Below, in pieces: positions 52,820 to 62,679 of a stretch of 64,000 nucleotides of DNA. Both the position numbers and the translations under genes were made by a program. Under the pieces are notes generated by a model that saw only the letters and a program-made list of their open reading frames with translations, was not told the origin of the DNA and ran no database searches. The stretch comes from Candidatus Mnemosynella biddleae (lineage in GTDB: Archaea; Halobacteriota; Archaeoglobi; Mnemosynellales; Mnemosynellaceae), in the NCBI GenBank assembly GCA_002011165.2, contig MTMI02000011.1:62001-126000 (forward strand). Direction: 5' to 3'. Position 1 is the stretch's first letter. The number at the start of each line of letters is the position of its first letter.

Positions 52820-53290
52820 ATGTATGCCAGAGGTCACATTGGTTTGACACTTCTCATACTATCTTTCTTTCTCAAATACTTCGAAATAACTGAGAATTCC
52901 CTCACCTTAATCTTCTTCGGAATAATTTTCTCCACTCTCCCAGATGTAGATTTAAAATATGGGTTTAAGCATCGAAATTTAACACACAATTTCTTCTTTG
53001 CTCTTTTCATCTCATTCATCTTCTCTTACGCACTCTACAGAGCTTCCAACGATCCACAACTTCTCATTTACAGCTTTCTCGGCTCTTTCATCGGGGTGAC
53101 TTCTCATATAATTGGTGATCTCCTGACAGTAATGAGATTCAAGCCTTTCTGGCCATTGATTAGAAAAGAAATTAGCTTGGGACTCTTCAGCTCTGAAAAT
53201 AAGTTAGTTAACGAGTTTTTATTTCTTTTGGGTCTCTTTTCTTTTTTCTCCAGATTAGTGATGCTCGATAACATCATTACGCTCAGCTAA
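52820..53290 (+). CDS. YdjM-type membrane-bound metal-dependent hydrolase
   Basis: The 156-residue membrane protein has ARGHIGLTLL at the start, STLPDVDLKYGFKHRNLTH near residue 35, and SHIIGDLLT near residue 93. This His/Asp arrangement is the COG1988 family. Substrate unknown. The ATG at 52820 gives the conserved MYARGHIG lead. Convergent overlap with the nuclease gene. Confidence 0.78.
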   Translation: MYARGHIGLTLLILSFFLKYFEITENSLTLIFFGIIFSTLPDVDLKYGFKHRNLTHNFFFALFISFIFSYALYRASNDPQLLIYSFLGSFIGVTSHIIGDLLTVMRFKPFWPLIRKEISLGLFSSENKLVNEFLFLLGLFSFFSRLVMLDNIITLS

Positions 53291-53770
53291 CTCTATAGCT
53301 TTTCTCCACACAACCTCTTCTATCACGTACTTTTTACCCTCTCTTCTGAGTTCGGGATATTTTTCGATCTCTCTAAGAGGGAGACCAGACTCTTCCGAGT
53401 TGAATCTCCTCTCCACTTCCTTCCACGGAATTAAAAATGTAGTTCTGGATTTTCCGCTCCCCTTCCTTATTTCTACTGCGAGAAATCCTATTCTTCCGGA
53501 TCTTCTGAGAAAATCTGTTATTCTCTCAATTTGGTGGCTTCCGTTTCTGGTAGTTGTGAAGTGCTGAGAAAAATACAAAGCATTCGTACCCTTCTCCTGA
53601 GAGACACTTTTGCACTCGATGCCACAGTAGAACTCCCTTAAAGGCGAGTCCACGAGAATATCCATGATTTGAGTTGCGTATTTGTGTTGTTTCAATCTGT
53701 AAGCTATTCCCCGATTTCCGAGAAGCTCGTTCAACGCTTTAACAAGTTCTCTTTCAAAGTCACTCATCAT
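53255..53770 (-). CDS. Hjc-like Holliday junction resolvase family nuclease
   Basis: The 171-residue protein has FERELVKALNELL at the start, the PD-(D/E)xK pair MDILVDS and GIECKSV near residues 37-55, and LYFSQHF then HQIERITDFL. This matches archaeal resolvase-like nucleases. The fold and catalytic set fit structure-specific cleavage. Confidence 0.75.
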   Translation of the reverse strand: MMSDFERELVKALNELLGNRGIAYRLKQHKYATQIMDILVDSPLREFYCGIECKSVSQEKGTNALYFSQHFTTTRNGSHQIERITDFLRRSGRIGFLAVEIRKGSGKSRTTFLIPWKEVERRFNSEESGLPLREIEKYPELRREGKKYVIEEVVWRKAIELAERNDVIEHH

Positions 53771-53806
53771 GAAAATCTCTTTCCCGATTCTTTTAAAATT
53801 TCTCCT

Positions 53807-54283
53807 TCATATGAGAAAAATTGCAACTGCAAGAACTGTCGTCCATTTTTTCACGGGAGATGAAATACCCACACTTCCTATCTCGATCTCGCAGTCATAA
53901 ATTCCTTTGCAGAGGTCTTCTGCAAGTTCAATTGCAGATCTCTCAGCTTCTTTAGGATCATCTTCATCTCCCTGATATTCGAAGATATATCCGTTCTTCG
54001 TCGGATCTTGGGGTATTACATAGGATAGGGCTGCAGAGATGTATTCTCCTTCCTGAGATGAGGAGTTCCTTGCCATAACGCAGAAAGTTATCTCTCCCGG
54101 TCTCAGGAGTTCAACACCTTCCTCAAAACTCAAGATCTCGCATCCCGGAGGTATGATGGAACTGACTAGGACGAAGTTTTGTTTCTCCACTCCTGCACTC
54201 CTGAGAGCCATTTCGAAAGATCCGAGCTCCGTTCTGTGGTCTCCAGATCCAATAGTGAAGAAAAGCTTTTTCGGGATCATCAA
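53807..54283 (-). CDS. pdaD: Pyruvoyl-dependent arginine decarboxylase
   Basis: The 158-residue proenzyme has the self-cleaving Ser-Ser in VSSIIPPGCEI near residue 41, and a GEYISAALSYVIP segment. It makes agmatine for polyamine synthesis, needed for agmatidine in archaeal tRNA-Ile. Length is typical. Confidence 0.92.
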   Translation of the reverse strand: MMIPKKLFFTIGSGDHRTELGSFEMALRSAGVEKQNFVLVSSIIPPGCEILSFEEGVELLRPGEITFCVMARNSSSQEGEYISAALSYVIPQDPTKNGYIFEYQGDEDDPKEAERSAIELAEDLCKGIYDCEIEIGSVGISSPVKKWTTVLAVAIFLI

Positions 54284-54393
54284 TGATGAAAGATTCCATC
54301 ACGTATTTATCTTTATCTTTTTAATTGGAAAGGTCTTAAGAAAAAGGTTTAAATAAGATCTCCATCCTCTACACCTTTTCAGGAGGTCGTAGT

Positions 54394-54672
54394 TTGGAGG
54401 AAGATCACATATTAAAAAGACGCTCCTCTAAATACGATGGAAATCTTATTCTTGTGAAGTATCGAAGGATCCCAAAGATGAACAAAATTCACGTGGTTGT
54501 TTTTAATAAGGGCAGTGATGAAAACTTTGAGGAATACTGTTCGGAGATGTTTCTTGATGGTGAAAGTGTTAAAGGAATTTTTGGAGAGATTTTTGCTGAG
54601 GAAGTATCAGTTTACATGCATAAGACTAAATATACGAACAAAATTTTCGTGAACTCTTCTAAGAAAGAGTGA
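54394..54672 (+). CDS. Hypothetical protein
   Basis: The 92-residue protein starts at TTG with AGGAGGT 8 bases before it and a TATA-like TTTAAATA about 45 bases upstream. It has short strands (NLILVKYRRI, KIHVVVFNKG) and an acidic middle. No motif is recognised. An internal ATG at 54478 is an alternative start. Confidence 0.55.
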   Translation: MEEDHILKRRSSKYDGNLILVKYRRIPKMNKIHVVVFNKGSDENFEEYCSEMFLDGESVKGIFGEIFAEEVSVYMHKTKYTNKIFVNSSKKE

Positions 54673-54677
54673 GGTGT

Positions 54678-54704
54678 CATATTGCGCACTAAGTGCACAA
54701 TATG
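54678..54704. terminator. Hairpin between convergent genes
   Basis: CATATTG-C-GCAC-TAA-GTGC-A-CAATATG forms a stem of 7 and 4 pairs with one central mismatch and a TAA loop, followed by AT-rich sequence. It lies between convergent genes and may end both transcripts, or be an operator. Confidence 0.5.
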
Positions 54705-54728
54705 AATAAAAATAAAAAATTATGAAAC

Positions 54729-55745
54729 TCATTTCTTAAGCTTGTCAAAGACCTCAGGATTTACGACATTCTTCAGAGGCTCCCCTCGAATGTATCTTGC
54801 TGCGTTTTCAGCCCACTGTCTCTTGATATCATACACTGAGTAATTGGTATACCACGCCATGTGCGGAGTCAAGATGACATTCTCCATCTTCTTCAATGGA
54901 TGATCTTCCGGAAGTGGTTCAGTTTCATGAACATCGAGACCAGCAGCAGCAACTTTTCCACTTTCGAGAGCTTTGATCAGAGCTCTCTCATCTATCACAG
55001 GCCCTCTTGAGGTGTTCACGATGATAACTCCATCCTTCATCTTCGCAATCGTCTCCTCATTTATCATGTGATAAGTTGGATATTCGCTCTCTCCCTCTCT
55101 CGTCAGCGGAACATGCAAAGTTATTGCATCTGACTCTTTGAGAAGTGTCTCGAAATCAACTGCTTCCACCTTATCCATTCCTCTGAAGACCCTCTCTGGG
55201 ATGAATGGATCGTAAACGAGAACCCTTTCGAAGAATGGTTGAGCCTTTTTTATCACTTTTGAACCAATTTTTCCTGCTCCTATAACTCCAAGTGTTGACT
55301 CTTGCATGCACTTGACGTTCCATCTATCTCGAACGTAGTCGAACCATCCTCCACTTCTCACAAGCTTATCTGCATCCTTAATTCTTCTGATGAGACTCAG
55401 AAGCAAGGTCATGGCATGATCTGCAACCTGATCTCTTCCATACTCTGGAATGTTGCAGACTATGATTCCAAGTTCCGTGGCTGCATTGACATCAATGTTA
55501 TCGTATCCCGCTCCGTGCCTTGAAATAAGCTTCAGATTCTTGAACTTCTCTAGAGCCGGTTTGTCAAATCTCACGTAAGTCGTCAGAATGATATCTGCGT
55601 CAGGAGCAAGTTCATAAAGCTCATCTGCAGTTTTCAGATCGTAGATCTGGAGATTAACATGAAGGGATTCAAAAACCTCTTTCTCTGGTTCGAAGAAATC
55701 CTCATCTGCATCCGTAATCACAACTTTATATTTTCTTTCGCTCAT
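54729..55745 (-). CDS. D-2-hydroxyacid dehydrogenase family protein
   Basis: The 338-residue NAD-dependent protein has VIGAGKIGSKV near residue 155, INTSRGPVIDE-like VNTSRGPVIDE near residue 250, and the catalytic His in ILTPHMAWY near residue 301. The Arg and Glu of the triad are also in place. Candidate substrates include hydroxypyruvate, phosphoglycerate or 2-keto acids. It is divergent from the uxaA-larA promoter. Confidence 0.85.
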   Translation of the reverse strand: MSERKYKVVITDADEDFFEPEKEVFESLHVNLQIYDLKTADELYELAPDADIILTTYVRFDKPALEKFKNLKLISRHGAGYDNIDVNAATELGIIVCNIPEYGRDQVADHAMTLLLSLIRRIKDADKLVRSGGWFDYVRDRWNVKCMQESTLGVIGAGKIGSKVIKKAQPFFERVLVYDPFIPERVFRGMDKVEAVDFETLLKESDAITLHVPLTREGESEYPTYHMINEETIAKMKDGVIIVNTSRGPVIDERALIKALESGKVAAAGLDVHETEPLPEDHPLKKMENVILTPHMAWYTNYSVYDIKRQWAENAARYIRGEPLKNVVNPEVFDKLKK

Positions 55746-55817
55746 AAGGAAAGATGTGTGATGGACTTTTTAAAATATTTTACGGGTAATATATTGACTA
55801 TTAACAAGAAATCGAAG

Positions 55818-55827
55818 TTTATATAAA
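55818..55827 (+). promoter_or_regulatory. TATA box for the uxaA-larA unit
   Basis: TTTATATAAA lies 40 bases before the uxaA-like ATG, with AAGGAG between them. It matches a canonical archaeal TATA box. Confidence 0.55.
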
Positions 55828-55866
55828 GAAGAAGGAGAAGTAAGAGGAATAAAGTGGGAGATTACT

Positions 55867-57024
55867 ATGAACTTCTTTGAAGGCTTTGAGAGACCGGATG
55901 GAAGTTTTGGTGTGAGAAACCATATTGTCATCATTCCCTCAGTTGTTTGTTCTGCTGTTACTGCGAGAAGAATTGCGGAAAACGTTAAAGGTGTAGTCGC
56001 TATCTCCCATGATTGCGGATGTGCTCAGATAGGGGAGGATGAAAGGCAGACTTTCAGGGTTCTTGCTGGTTTGGGGAAGAATCCGAATGTCCGCTCAGTT
56101 CTTGTCATTGGCTTGGGATGCGAGACGATCTCAGCGAATGAGATTGCGGATGAAATTGCAAAAAGCGGTAAAGAAGTTGAGGTCGTGAATATTCAGGATG
56201 AGGGAGGGACGCTGAAAGCTACGGAAAAGGGTACGAGAATTGTGAGAAGGATGAGCGAGGAGGCCTCTAGAGAAAAAAGAAGATCCGCAGATATTTCTGA
56301 GCTGATAGTCTCTACAGAGTGCGGCGGTTCTGATTGGACATCTGGAATTGCTGCAAATCCATCAGTTGGAGCTGCGATGGACATGATAGTGGAAAGAGGA
56401 GGAACTGTCATACTTTCTGAAACTACAGAATTTATTGGAGCTGAACATCTATTGGCTAAAAGAGGAGCAACAGAAGAGATCAGCGAGAAGATACTTGAAA
56501 TTGTGAGGAGATACGAGGAGGAAGCAATGAAGATGGGTGTTGACATTAGAGGAGGTCAGCCATCTCCCGGAAATATAGCTGGAGGTCTTACGACAATTGA
56601 GGAAAAATCTCTTGGAGCAATTCACAAAGGAGGACACTCGAAGATTGTGGAAGTTATAGAGTATGCGGAAAAACCGACGAAAAAAGGATTGGTAATCATG
56701 AACACACCGGGATACGATGTTGAGTCAGTAACTGGAATGGTAGCTGGAGGCTCTCAGATCGTTGTCTTCACAACCGGAAGAGGATCCCCCACTGGAAACC
56801 CAATTGCTCCCGTTATAAAGGTCACAGGAAATCCAAGGACATATGAGAAGATGAGGGACAACATAGACATCAATGCAGGAAAGATCCTCGAGGGATCTCC
56901 GATCTCAGAAGTCGCAAATGAGATTTTTGAGGAAATCTTGAAGGTTGCGTCCGGAAAACTCACAAAAGCTGAAGTATTAGGGCATGATGAAATAGGAATA
57001 TGGAGGATTGGGTGGAGCCTATGA
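55867..57024 (+). CDS. UxaA-family dehydratase, large-domain type
   Basis: The 385-residue protein has FGVRNHIVIIPSVVCSA at the start, SHDCGCAQIGED near residue 42, VLVIGLGCET, and ECGGSDWTSGIAANP near residue 150. These mark the UxaA/GarD large domain (altronate, galactarate or sulfolactate lyase large subunit). The SAF small domain is neither fused nor adjacent. Its stop overlaps the larA start. Confidence 0.85.
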   Translation: MNFFEGFERPDGSFGVRNHIVIIPSVVCSAVTARRIAENVKGVVAISHDCGCAQIGEDERQTFRVLAGLGKNPNVRSVLVIGLGCETISANEIADEIAKSGKEVEVVNIQDEGGTLKATEKGTRIVRRMSEEASREKRRSADISELIVSTECGGSDWTSGIAANPSVGAAMDMIVERGGTVILSETTEFIGAEHLLAKRGATEEISEKILEIVRRYEEEAMKMGVDIRGGQPSPGNIAGGLTTIEEKSLGAIHKGGHSKIVEVIEYAEKPTKKGLVIMNTPGYDVESVTGMVAGGSQIVVFTTGRGSPTGNPIAPVIKVTGNPRTYEKMRDNIDINAGKILEGSPISEVANEIFEEILKVASGKLTKAEVLGHDEIGIWRIGWSL

Positions 57025-58286
57025 TTGATGAGAGGGATAAGATTTTGGATGAATTGTATGAGGAATATAAAGAACAAGTTCTGTTTAAGATAAAACCAAG
57101 AGAGCTTCCTGGGGTAGGGGATGAGAGAAAGGCTATTGCAGAGGCGATGAAAAATCCGGTAGAATCACCTTCAATAGAAGAACTCGCTAAAAATAAAAAA
57201 GATGTGCTAATTATTGCGGATGATATAACAAGAGCAACACCCAAGGATAAAATTGTTCCAATGCTACTTGATGAGCTGAATAGGGTCGGAGTTCCAGATG
57301 AGAATATTACGGTGCTTATTGCTCTGGGAACTCACAGATACATGACAGATGAGGAAATCGAGCAATGCTTCGGAAAGGAAGTCGTCGAGAGAGTTAAAAT
57401 CCTGAATCACGAGTGGGATAAGGAGGAGACTTTCGTTTATCTGGGAGAAACTGAGAATGGGACTCCAGTTTACGTGAATAAGTTAATAACCCAGTCAGAT
57501 CTCACGATCGGTCTCGGAAACATCATACCACATCTCTTCGCGGGTTACGGTGGAGGAGCAAAAATAGTTCAACCAGGAATTACTAATGAGGAGACAACTG
57601 CAGCAACTCATCTTCTTGTCTTCAAGAAGGATGATCCTCTCCAGCTTGTTGGAAATCCAGATAACTGGGTTAGACTTGAGATGGAAAGGGTCGCGGAAAA
57701 AGCTGGTTTGAAATTCATTGTGAATGTAGTGATAAATACGAAGAAAGAACTGGTTCATGTTGTCGCTGGTGATACTGTTAGAGCGCATCGCGCTGGTGTG
57801 AAGGTTGCGGAGGAGGTTTACAGGATCTCAGTTCCAGAATCAGCAGACATTACTGTCGTGAGCTCTGAACCAGCTGACATAGATTACTGGCAATCTATCA
57901 AGGGCTTCACACATGCGGCAAAGGCGACAAAAGAAGGAGGTACCATCATCATGCTTACACCATCTCCAGAAGGAATCTCACCAGTTCACAAGATACTCGA
58001 AGAATATGGGACTCTGAGTTATGAGGAAGCTAAGAGGAAAGTTGAAAGGAAGGAATTCGACGATCTCGTCGGTGCTGCATCTCTTCTCCTTCATGCATAT
58101 CTCAGAGAGAGGCACGATCTCATTGTAGTCTCTGATGGCATCACCGAGAAGATGTGCGAAGCTCTGGGAATGACTCATGCTAAGAGTGTTGAGGAGGCAA
58201 TGGAAATAGCACTTGAGGGGAGGGAGAATGCAAAGATAGGACTCATACACTATGGAGGAGAGGTCTTCCCAGATCCACAGAAATAA
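57021..58286 (+). CDS. larA: LarA-family nickel-dependent racemase
   Basis: The 421-residue DUF2088 protein has ADDITRATP near residue 67, ALGTHRYMTDEE near residue 95, a NHEWD segment, and HLFAGYGGGAKIVQPGI near residue 175 with the Lys that binds the nickel-pincer cofactor. ATGA overlap with the upstream gene sets the start. It would racemise or epimerise a 2-hydroxyacid. LarE is at 3321. Confidence 0.87.
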   Translation: MIDERDKILDELYEEYKEQVLFKIKPRELPGVGDERKAIAEAMKNPVESPSIEELAKNKKDVLIIADDITRATPKDKIVPMLLDELNRVGVPDENITVLIALGTHRYMTDEEIEQCFGKEVVERVKILNHEWDKEETFVYLGETENGTPVYVNKLITQSDLTIGLGNIIPHLFAGYGGGAKIVQPGITNEETTAATHLLVFKKDDPLQLVGNPDNWVRLEMERVAEKAGLKFIVNVVINTKKELVHVVAGDTVRAHRAGVKVAEEVYRISVPESADITVVSSEPADIDYWQSIKGFTHAAKATKEGGTIIMLTPSPEGISPVHKILEEYGTLSYEEAKRKVERKEFDDLVGAASLLLHAYLRERHDLIVVSDGITEKMCEALGMTHAKSVEEAMEIALEGRENAKIGLIHYGGEVFPDPQK

Positions 58287-58327
58287 CGCAAAATTTATCT
58301 CATCTCCTTCTCTCATCATCTTTTGAA

Positions 58328-59035
58328 ATGTATATTGAACAGATTGACTTTACTCACGAATGTCCTAATATGAAATTCTTGAGAAAAGCTCAGAATTTCT
58401 GTAATTGTGATCTCATAATTCTCGGGAGTTCAGGAATCTCAAAGAGAAAAGGTCTCTTTTACGAGTCCGTCTCTTCTATAATTTCTTTGAAGGAGGAAGA
58501 TAAAAAAGCGATTCATGAGATTCTGAGAGAGATGATGAGAAATGAGGAAATAAAGAATGTTGAAATCTCTTTCAAGTCTAAAGAGCTTTGTGGGGTGAGA
58601 TATGACTTAAGAGCGACAGAAATGAGGATGATGTTTCCTGAATGCGGTCACATCCTCTATCCAGTGAAAGTCACTCCAGAAGTAGAGAGATGGATGATCA
58701 TTTTCCCGAATAAGTCAAAGAGAGATAAGTTTTATTCTGCAATTGATGATAGGAGTGTGGAGATTTTTGGAAGAAGATCAATAAATCACGAATTAATAGT
58801 CGAAATATTCGAAAATCTGGATTTGATCTCTTCATCTTTGAGAATTCCAAAGGAGCTTACTGATATTCAGAAGGAAGTTCTCAAGACTGCATATCACGAA
58901 GGGTTTTTCGAAGTTCCAAAAAAAGTTACCGTAAGAGAATTAGCGGAGAAGAGAGGGATATCTGAATCTGCAGTTATAAGGACAATAAAGAGGGGAGAAA
59001 GAAAAATACTTTCGAGGATTTTGAGGCATATATGA
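58328..59035 (+). CDS. HTH-10 (bacterio-opsin activator-type) regulator
   Basis: The 235-residue protein has an unassigned N-terminal ligand-like domain with five or six Cys and His, and a C-terminal HTH_10 domain (about 175-235) with LTDIQKEVLKTAYHEGFFEVP then ELAEKRGISESAVIRTIKRG. Likely a local regulator of the hydroxyacid locus. It is 3 to 10 bases from the PfkB gene. Confidence 0.82.
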   Translation: MYIEQIDFTHECPNMKFLRKAQNFCNCDLIILGSSGISKRKGLFYESVSSIISLKEEDKKAIHEILREMMRNEEIKNVEISFKSKELCGVRYDLRATEMRMMFPECGHILYPVKVTPEVERWMIIFPNKSKRDKFYSAIDDRSVEIFGRRSINHELIVEIFENLDLISSSLRIPKELTDIQKEVLKTAYHEGFFEVPKKVTVRELAEKRGISESAVIRTIKRGERKILSRILRHI

Positions 59036-59044
59036 GGTGTGAAG

Positions 59045-60016
59045 ATGACTTATCATGTTTCATCAATCGGAGAGCTTCTTGTTGATATGATCCCTAGAAG
59101 CTTTGGGAAATATCATGAAAGCATTCTGTTTGAAGCACATCTCGGGGGCTCTCCTTTCAACTATGCAACAATACTCTCAAGATTCAAAGTAGATGTTTCT
59201 GGTTTTGGAGCGGTTGGAAGCGATGAACTTGGAAAAATGCTTGTGGAATTTATGAAGGATAACAAGGTGAGAACAGAGACGATAAGATTCAAAAATGCAA
59301 GAACGTCAATAGCTTTCGTAATCCTCTCCGAAAACGGAGAAAGATCTTTCTTTTTTTATAGAGAACCATGGACAAGAACCGCAGACACTCTTTTCAGCAT
59401 CGAGGACATCAATGAGGAGGTTCTTCTGAGTTCAGAGGTTCTTTATGTTTCTGGAATGGCTCTCTCTGTTCCCCCTCTCAGGGATGCCGTGCTTTATGCA
59501 ATGAAACTCGCAGGGGAGAACGGAATTAAAGTCTTTTTTGATTACAATGTTAGAGCAGACGTCTGGAAAAGCAGAGAGGAGATGAAAAGAATTTACAATG
59601 AAGCTCTTAGGTTATCAGATGTTATCTCAATTTCAATAGATGAACTTGAGGAATTTTATGGAGTTAAGGAATATGAGAGAGTTGCTCAAAAGATTCTCAG
59701 AGAGTTTAAAGCTGAGATAGTCTGTGTAAAGCTCGGAGAAAAAGGCTCTTTTATTGTGGAAAAAGATAGAAGCATACAAGCAGATGCCTTTAAGGTCAAA
59801 GCTGTGGATGCAACTGGTGCAGGAGATTCATGGAATGCCACTTTCACTTTCTACCATCTTCTCTCTGGGGAGGACTTGAAGAGCTCTGTGATTTTCGCAA
59901 ATGCCATGGGGGCTCTGACCGTCTCTTCAAGAGGAGCTGTAGGAAGAAAGATAAAAAAAGAGGAGCTCGAAGATTTCATCAGCTCCTCCGAGATTCCCGA
60001 GGTTAGAGTTCTCTGA
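59045..60016 (+). CDS. PfkB-family sugar kinase
   Basis: The 323-residue protein has GGSPFNYATILSRF near residue 35 and the catalytic DATGAGDSWNATF motif near residue 256. It could phosphorylate fructose, KDG or a nucleoside. GAGGTG 5 bases before the ATG at 59045 favours it over GTG 59039. Neighbouring dehydratase and aldolase genes suggest 2-keto-3-deoxy-sugar acid. Confidence 0.85.
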   Translation: MTYHVSSIGELLVDMIPRSFGKYHESILFEAHLGGSPFNYATILSRFKVDVSGFGAVGSDELGKMLVEFMKDNKVRTETIRFKNARTSIAFVILSENGERSFFFYREPWTRTADTLFSIEDINEEVLLSSEVLYVSGMALSVPPLRDAVLYAMKLAGENGIKVFFDYNVRADVWKSREEMKRIYNEALRLSDVISISIDELEEFYGVKEYERVAQKILREFKAEIVCVKLGEKGSFIVEKDRSIQADAFKVKAVDATGAGDSWNATFTFYHLLSGEDLKSSVIFANAMGALTVSSRGAVGRKIKKEELEDFISSSEIPEVRVL

Positions 60017-61745
60017 GATCCACTTCTGAGTAGGCTCCTTTAGCTACGGAAGATGCTCTTTCCATGTACTTCAACAGTGCCTTTCCAGCTTTGAATTTCC
60101 TTTCTGGTCTCTTCCATCTTTTCCTTCTTTCTTCGAACACTTTCTCCATCTCTTCCAAACTCATTTTCTCTCCTTTCACACCGATGATATTCAGCTTTCT
60201 GCTCGGAATGTCGATCTCCACGATATCATCATCTTCAACAAGAGCGATTGGCCCTCCGAGGAAGGCCTCTGGTGAGACATGCCCTATGCATGGACCTCTT
60301 GTTGCTCCAGAAAATCTACCATCGGTTATCAGAGCAACCTTGGTTGAGAGTTCTGCATCAGAGGCAAGAGCTTCAGTTGTCATATACATCTCAGGCATTC
60401 CGGAACCTCTTGGTCCCTCATTTCTTATGATCAGTGCAGTATTTGGTTCAATCTTACCTTTTACAACAGTATTATAGCAATCCTCCTCACTTTCGAATAC
60501 TTTTACGGGAGCGATGAATCTGAGCATGTTTTCGGGGACTGCAGAATACTTTACGACAGCTCCTTCTGGGGCCAGATTTCCCTTAAGAACTGCTATTGAT
60601 CCCTTCTGCTTCGCTCTTTCCGGTGGTCTGATGACTTCTTCACTCTGAATTCCATAAGACGCAAGATAACCAGCGACTCTTTCGAAGAACCCTTCTTTCT
60701 TTAACTCCTCGAGATTTTCTCCGAGGGTCTTTCCTGTAACTGTGAGAACATCGAGATCGAGATACTCTCTCAGATACCACTGAACCATAGGAACTCCTCC
60801 CGCAAACCAGAAAATCTGCGATGGATATCTTCCACTTGGCTGAACATTCGCAAGATACGGAATCTCTTTGTTCACCTCATCAAACACGTCTATATCAATA
60901 TCCACTCCGGCTTCATGGGCAATAGCGGGAATATGAAGAAGAGCATTCGTCGATCCGCTTATTGCAGCGTGAACTTTAATTGCGTTAAGAAAAGCCTCCT
61001 CAGTCAAAATATCTCTCGGTTTGATATCCTCATCTATAAGCTTCATAATTGTCTTTCCCGTTCTTCTTGCAACTCTGAGAATATCTGAGAATGTGGATGG
61101 TGTGAGGGCTGAGCCTGGAAGCGCCAGTCCGAGAGCTTCAGACATGCATTGCATGGTAGATGCAGTTCCCATGAACTGACAAGCTCCGCAGGATGGACAT
61201 CCAGTCAAATAGTACTCTCTCACAACATCAAATCCTATTTCTCCTCTCTTCTCAAGAAGCGAGATCTCTCCAGCTCTACCAGAATTCGTGAGTCTTGGAG
61301 CTGGTGCCATACTTCCTCCTGGCAAGTGTATTGCAGGTATGTTGACTCTTGCAATTGCCATGAGATGTGCAGGAATGGATTTGTCACAACTCGAGATCAC
61401 AACAATTCCATCCCACGGAATGACTGAAGCGTGAAGCTCAACCATATCGCAAATGAATTCACGAGAAGCCAAAATGTAATTCATTCCTTCATGTCCTTGA
61501 GCCCATCCGTCGCAGAGATCTGTAACATAGAACTGTGCCGGCCTCCCCCCTGTTTCGAAGATTCCTGTGTAAGCTTCTCTTACAAGAACATCGAGATGTG
61601 AGCTTCCGGGATGACTCTCGCCGAAAACACTCTCCACAAGCACATGGGGTTTCTCAAGATCCTCCTCACTCCAGTTCATCCCCATTCTCAGTGCATCGAA
61701 CTGGCGCCAGATTTTCCTTATTTCGGCTGATCTAGTTTTTTTCAT
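60003..61745 (-). CDS. IlvD/EDD-family dehydratase
   Basis: The 580-residue Fe-S dehydratase has SSCDKSIPAHLMA near residue 112, GCPSCGACQFMGTASTMQC near residue 185, and ITDGRFSGATRGPCIGH near residue 475. The family includes dihydroxy-acid dehydratase and sugar-acid dehydratases. A sugar-acid role is suggested by the DapA-family gene 55 bases upstream and the kinase next door. Confidence 0.87.
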   Translation of the reverse strand: MKKTRSAEIRKIWRQFDALRMGMNWSEEDLEKPHVLVESVFGESHPGSSHLDVLVREAYTGIFETGGRPAQFYVTDLCDGWAQGHEGMNYILASREFICDMVELHASVIPWDGIVVISSCDKSIPAHLMAIARVNIPAIHLPGGSMAPAPRLTNSGRAGEISLLEKRGEIGFDVVREYYLTGCPSCGACQFMGTASTMQCMSEALGLALPGSALTPSTFSDILRVARRTGKTIMKLIDEDIKPRDILTEEAFLNAIKVHAAISGSTNALLHIPAIAHEAGVDIDIDVFDEVNKEIPYLANVQPSGRYPSQIFWFAGGVPMVQWYLREYLDLDVLTVTGKTLGENLEELKKEGFFERVAGYLASYGIQSEEVIRPPERAKQKGSIAVLKGNLAPEGAVVKYSAVPENMLRFIAPVKVFESEEDCYNTVVKGKIEPNTALIIRNEGPRGSGMPEMYMTTEALASDAELSTKVALITDGRFSGATRGPCIGHVSPEAFLGGPIALVEDDDIVEIDIPSRKLNIIGVKGEKMSLEEMEKVFEERRKRWKRPERKFKAGKALLKYMERASSVAKGAYSEVDLREL

Positions 61746-61800
61746 AAAACTTCACCAGTAAAAAATTAGGAAGGAAGAAGAATTTAAAATCTTCTCAGTT

Positions 61801-62679
61801 TCAGTTTATCAATCCAAGATCTTTGAGCACAGACTTTATGAATTCTTTATCTTCTTCGCTGAGATGAGTTGGTCTTCTTGGATATCCCACAGGTGCTCCA
61901 AGAAGCTCACCCGCATATTTCAAACCAGCTGGAAAAACTCCACGACCAACAACTTTCACAAATTTGGCAAGCTTTTTCTGGTATTCAAGAGCTTTTTGGA
62001 GATCTCCCTTCTTGAAGGAATTATAGATCTCTATCGTGTATTCAGGAATGACATTTGGAGTTCCAACCATCCCTCCCTCTGCTCCTACTGCAAGGGATGG
62101 GAGGAGAGCAATATCTTGGCCCTGAAGTAAACTGAAATCATCTGGAACCTCCGAGGCTATTGCTGCGAAATACATCATGTCTCCACTGCTATCCTTCAAC
62201 CCACAAATTATCCCATCTTCAGCAAGCTTCAAAACAGTGTCCACAGGGATCGAGTATCCAACGAACTGCGGGATGTTGTACGCGAAGAGCGGGAGGTCAA
62301 TCTTAGAGAGATCCTCGTAATATTTGTAGAGACTCTCTGCATTCTGAGGTGCATAATATGGTGCAACCGCAAGTATCGCATCGCATCCAACATCCTTTGC
62401 ATACTTTCCAAGTTCCTTAGCCATCTCAGTTCCAGTGTATCCCACTCCAGGAATCACAGGAACTCTCCCATCAGTTTGCTCCACAACAGTAGAAATGCAT
62501 CTTTTTTTCTCTTCTTCATTCATTGTGTAGAACTCTCCAAGGCTTGCAAGCGGAAAGACTCCATGAACGCCTCCTTCAATCAGAAAGTCAACAAGTTTCT
62601 TTAACTTCTCCTCATCAAGCTTTTCATCTTTGTCAAACGGAGTTACCATCGGGACTATTATTCCTTCAAACTTAGCCAT
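61801..62679 (-). CDS. DapA/N-acetylneuraminate lyase-family aldolase
   Basis: The 292-residue TIM-barrel protein has GIIVPMVTPFDKDEKLDEE at the start, GVFPLASLGEFYTM near residue 38, the catalytic YNIPQFVGYSIP near residue 132, and the Schiff-base lysine in ICGLKDSSGD near residue 160. It could be dihydrodipicolinate synthase or 2-keto-3-deoxy-sugar-acid aldolase. Context favours the latter. GGGGAAG precedes the ATG at 62679. Confidence 0.87.
   Translation of the reverse strand: MAKFEGIIVPMVTPFDKDEKLDEEKLKKLVDFLIEGGVHGVFPLASLGEFYTMNEEEKKRCISTVVEQTDGRVPVIPGVGYTGTEMAKELGKYAKDVGCDAILAVAPYYAPQNAESLYKYYEDLSKIDLPLFAYNIPQFVGYSIPVDTVLKLAEDGIICGLKDSSGDMMYFAAIASEVPDDFSLLQGQDIALLPSLAVGAEGGMVGTPNVIPEYTIEIYNSFKKGDLQKALEYQKKLAKFVKVVGRGVFPAGLKYAGELLGAPVGYPRRPTHLSEEDKEFIKSVLKDLGLIN

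Noticed and set aside
57000-57020. LarA start at 57000
   Set aside because: The ATG at 57021 has a better placed ribosome site and gives the usual ATGA overlap.
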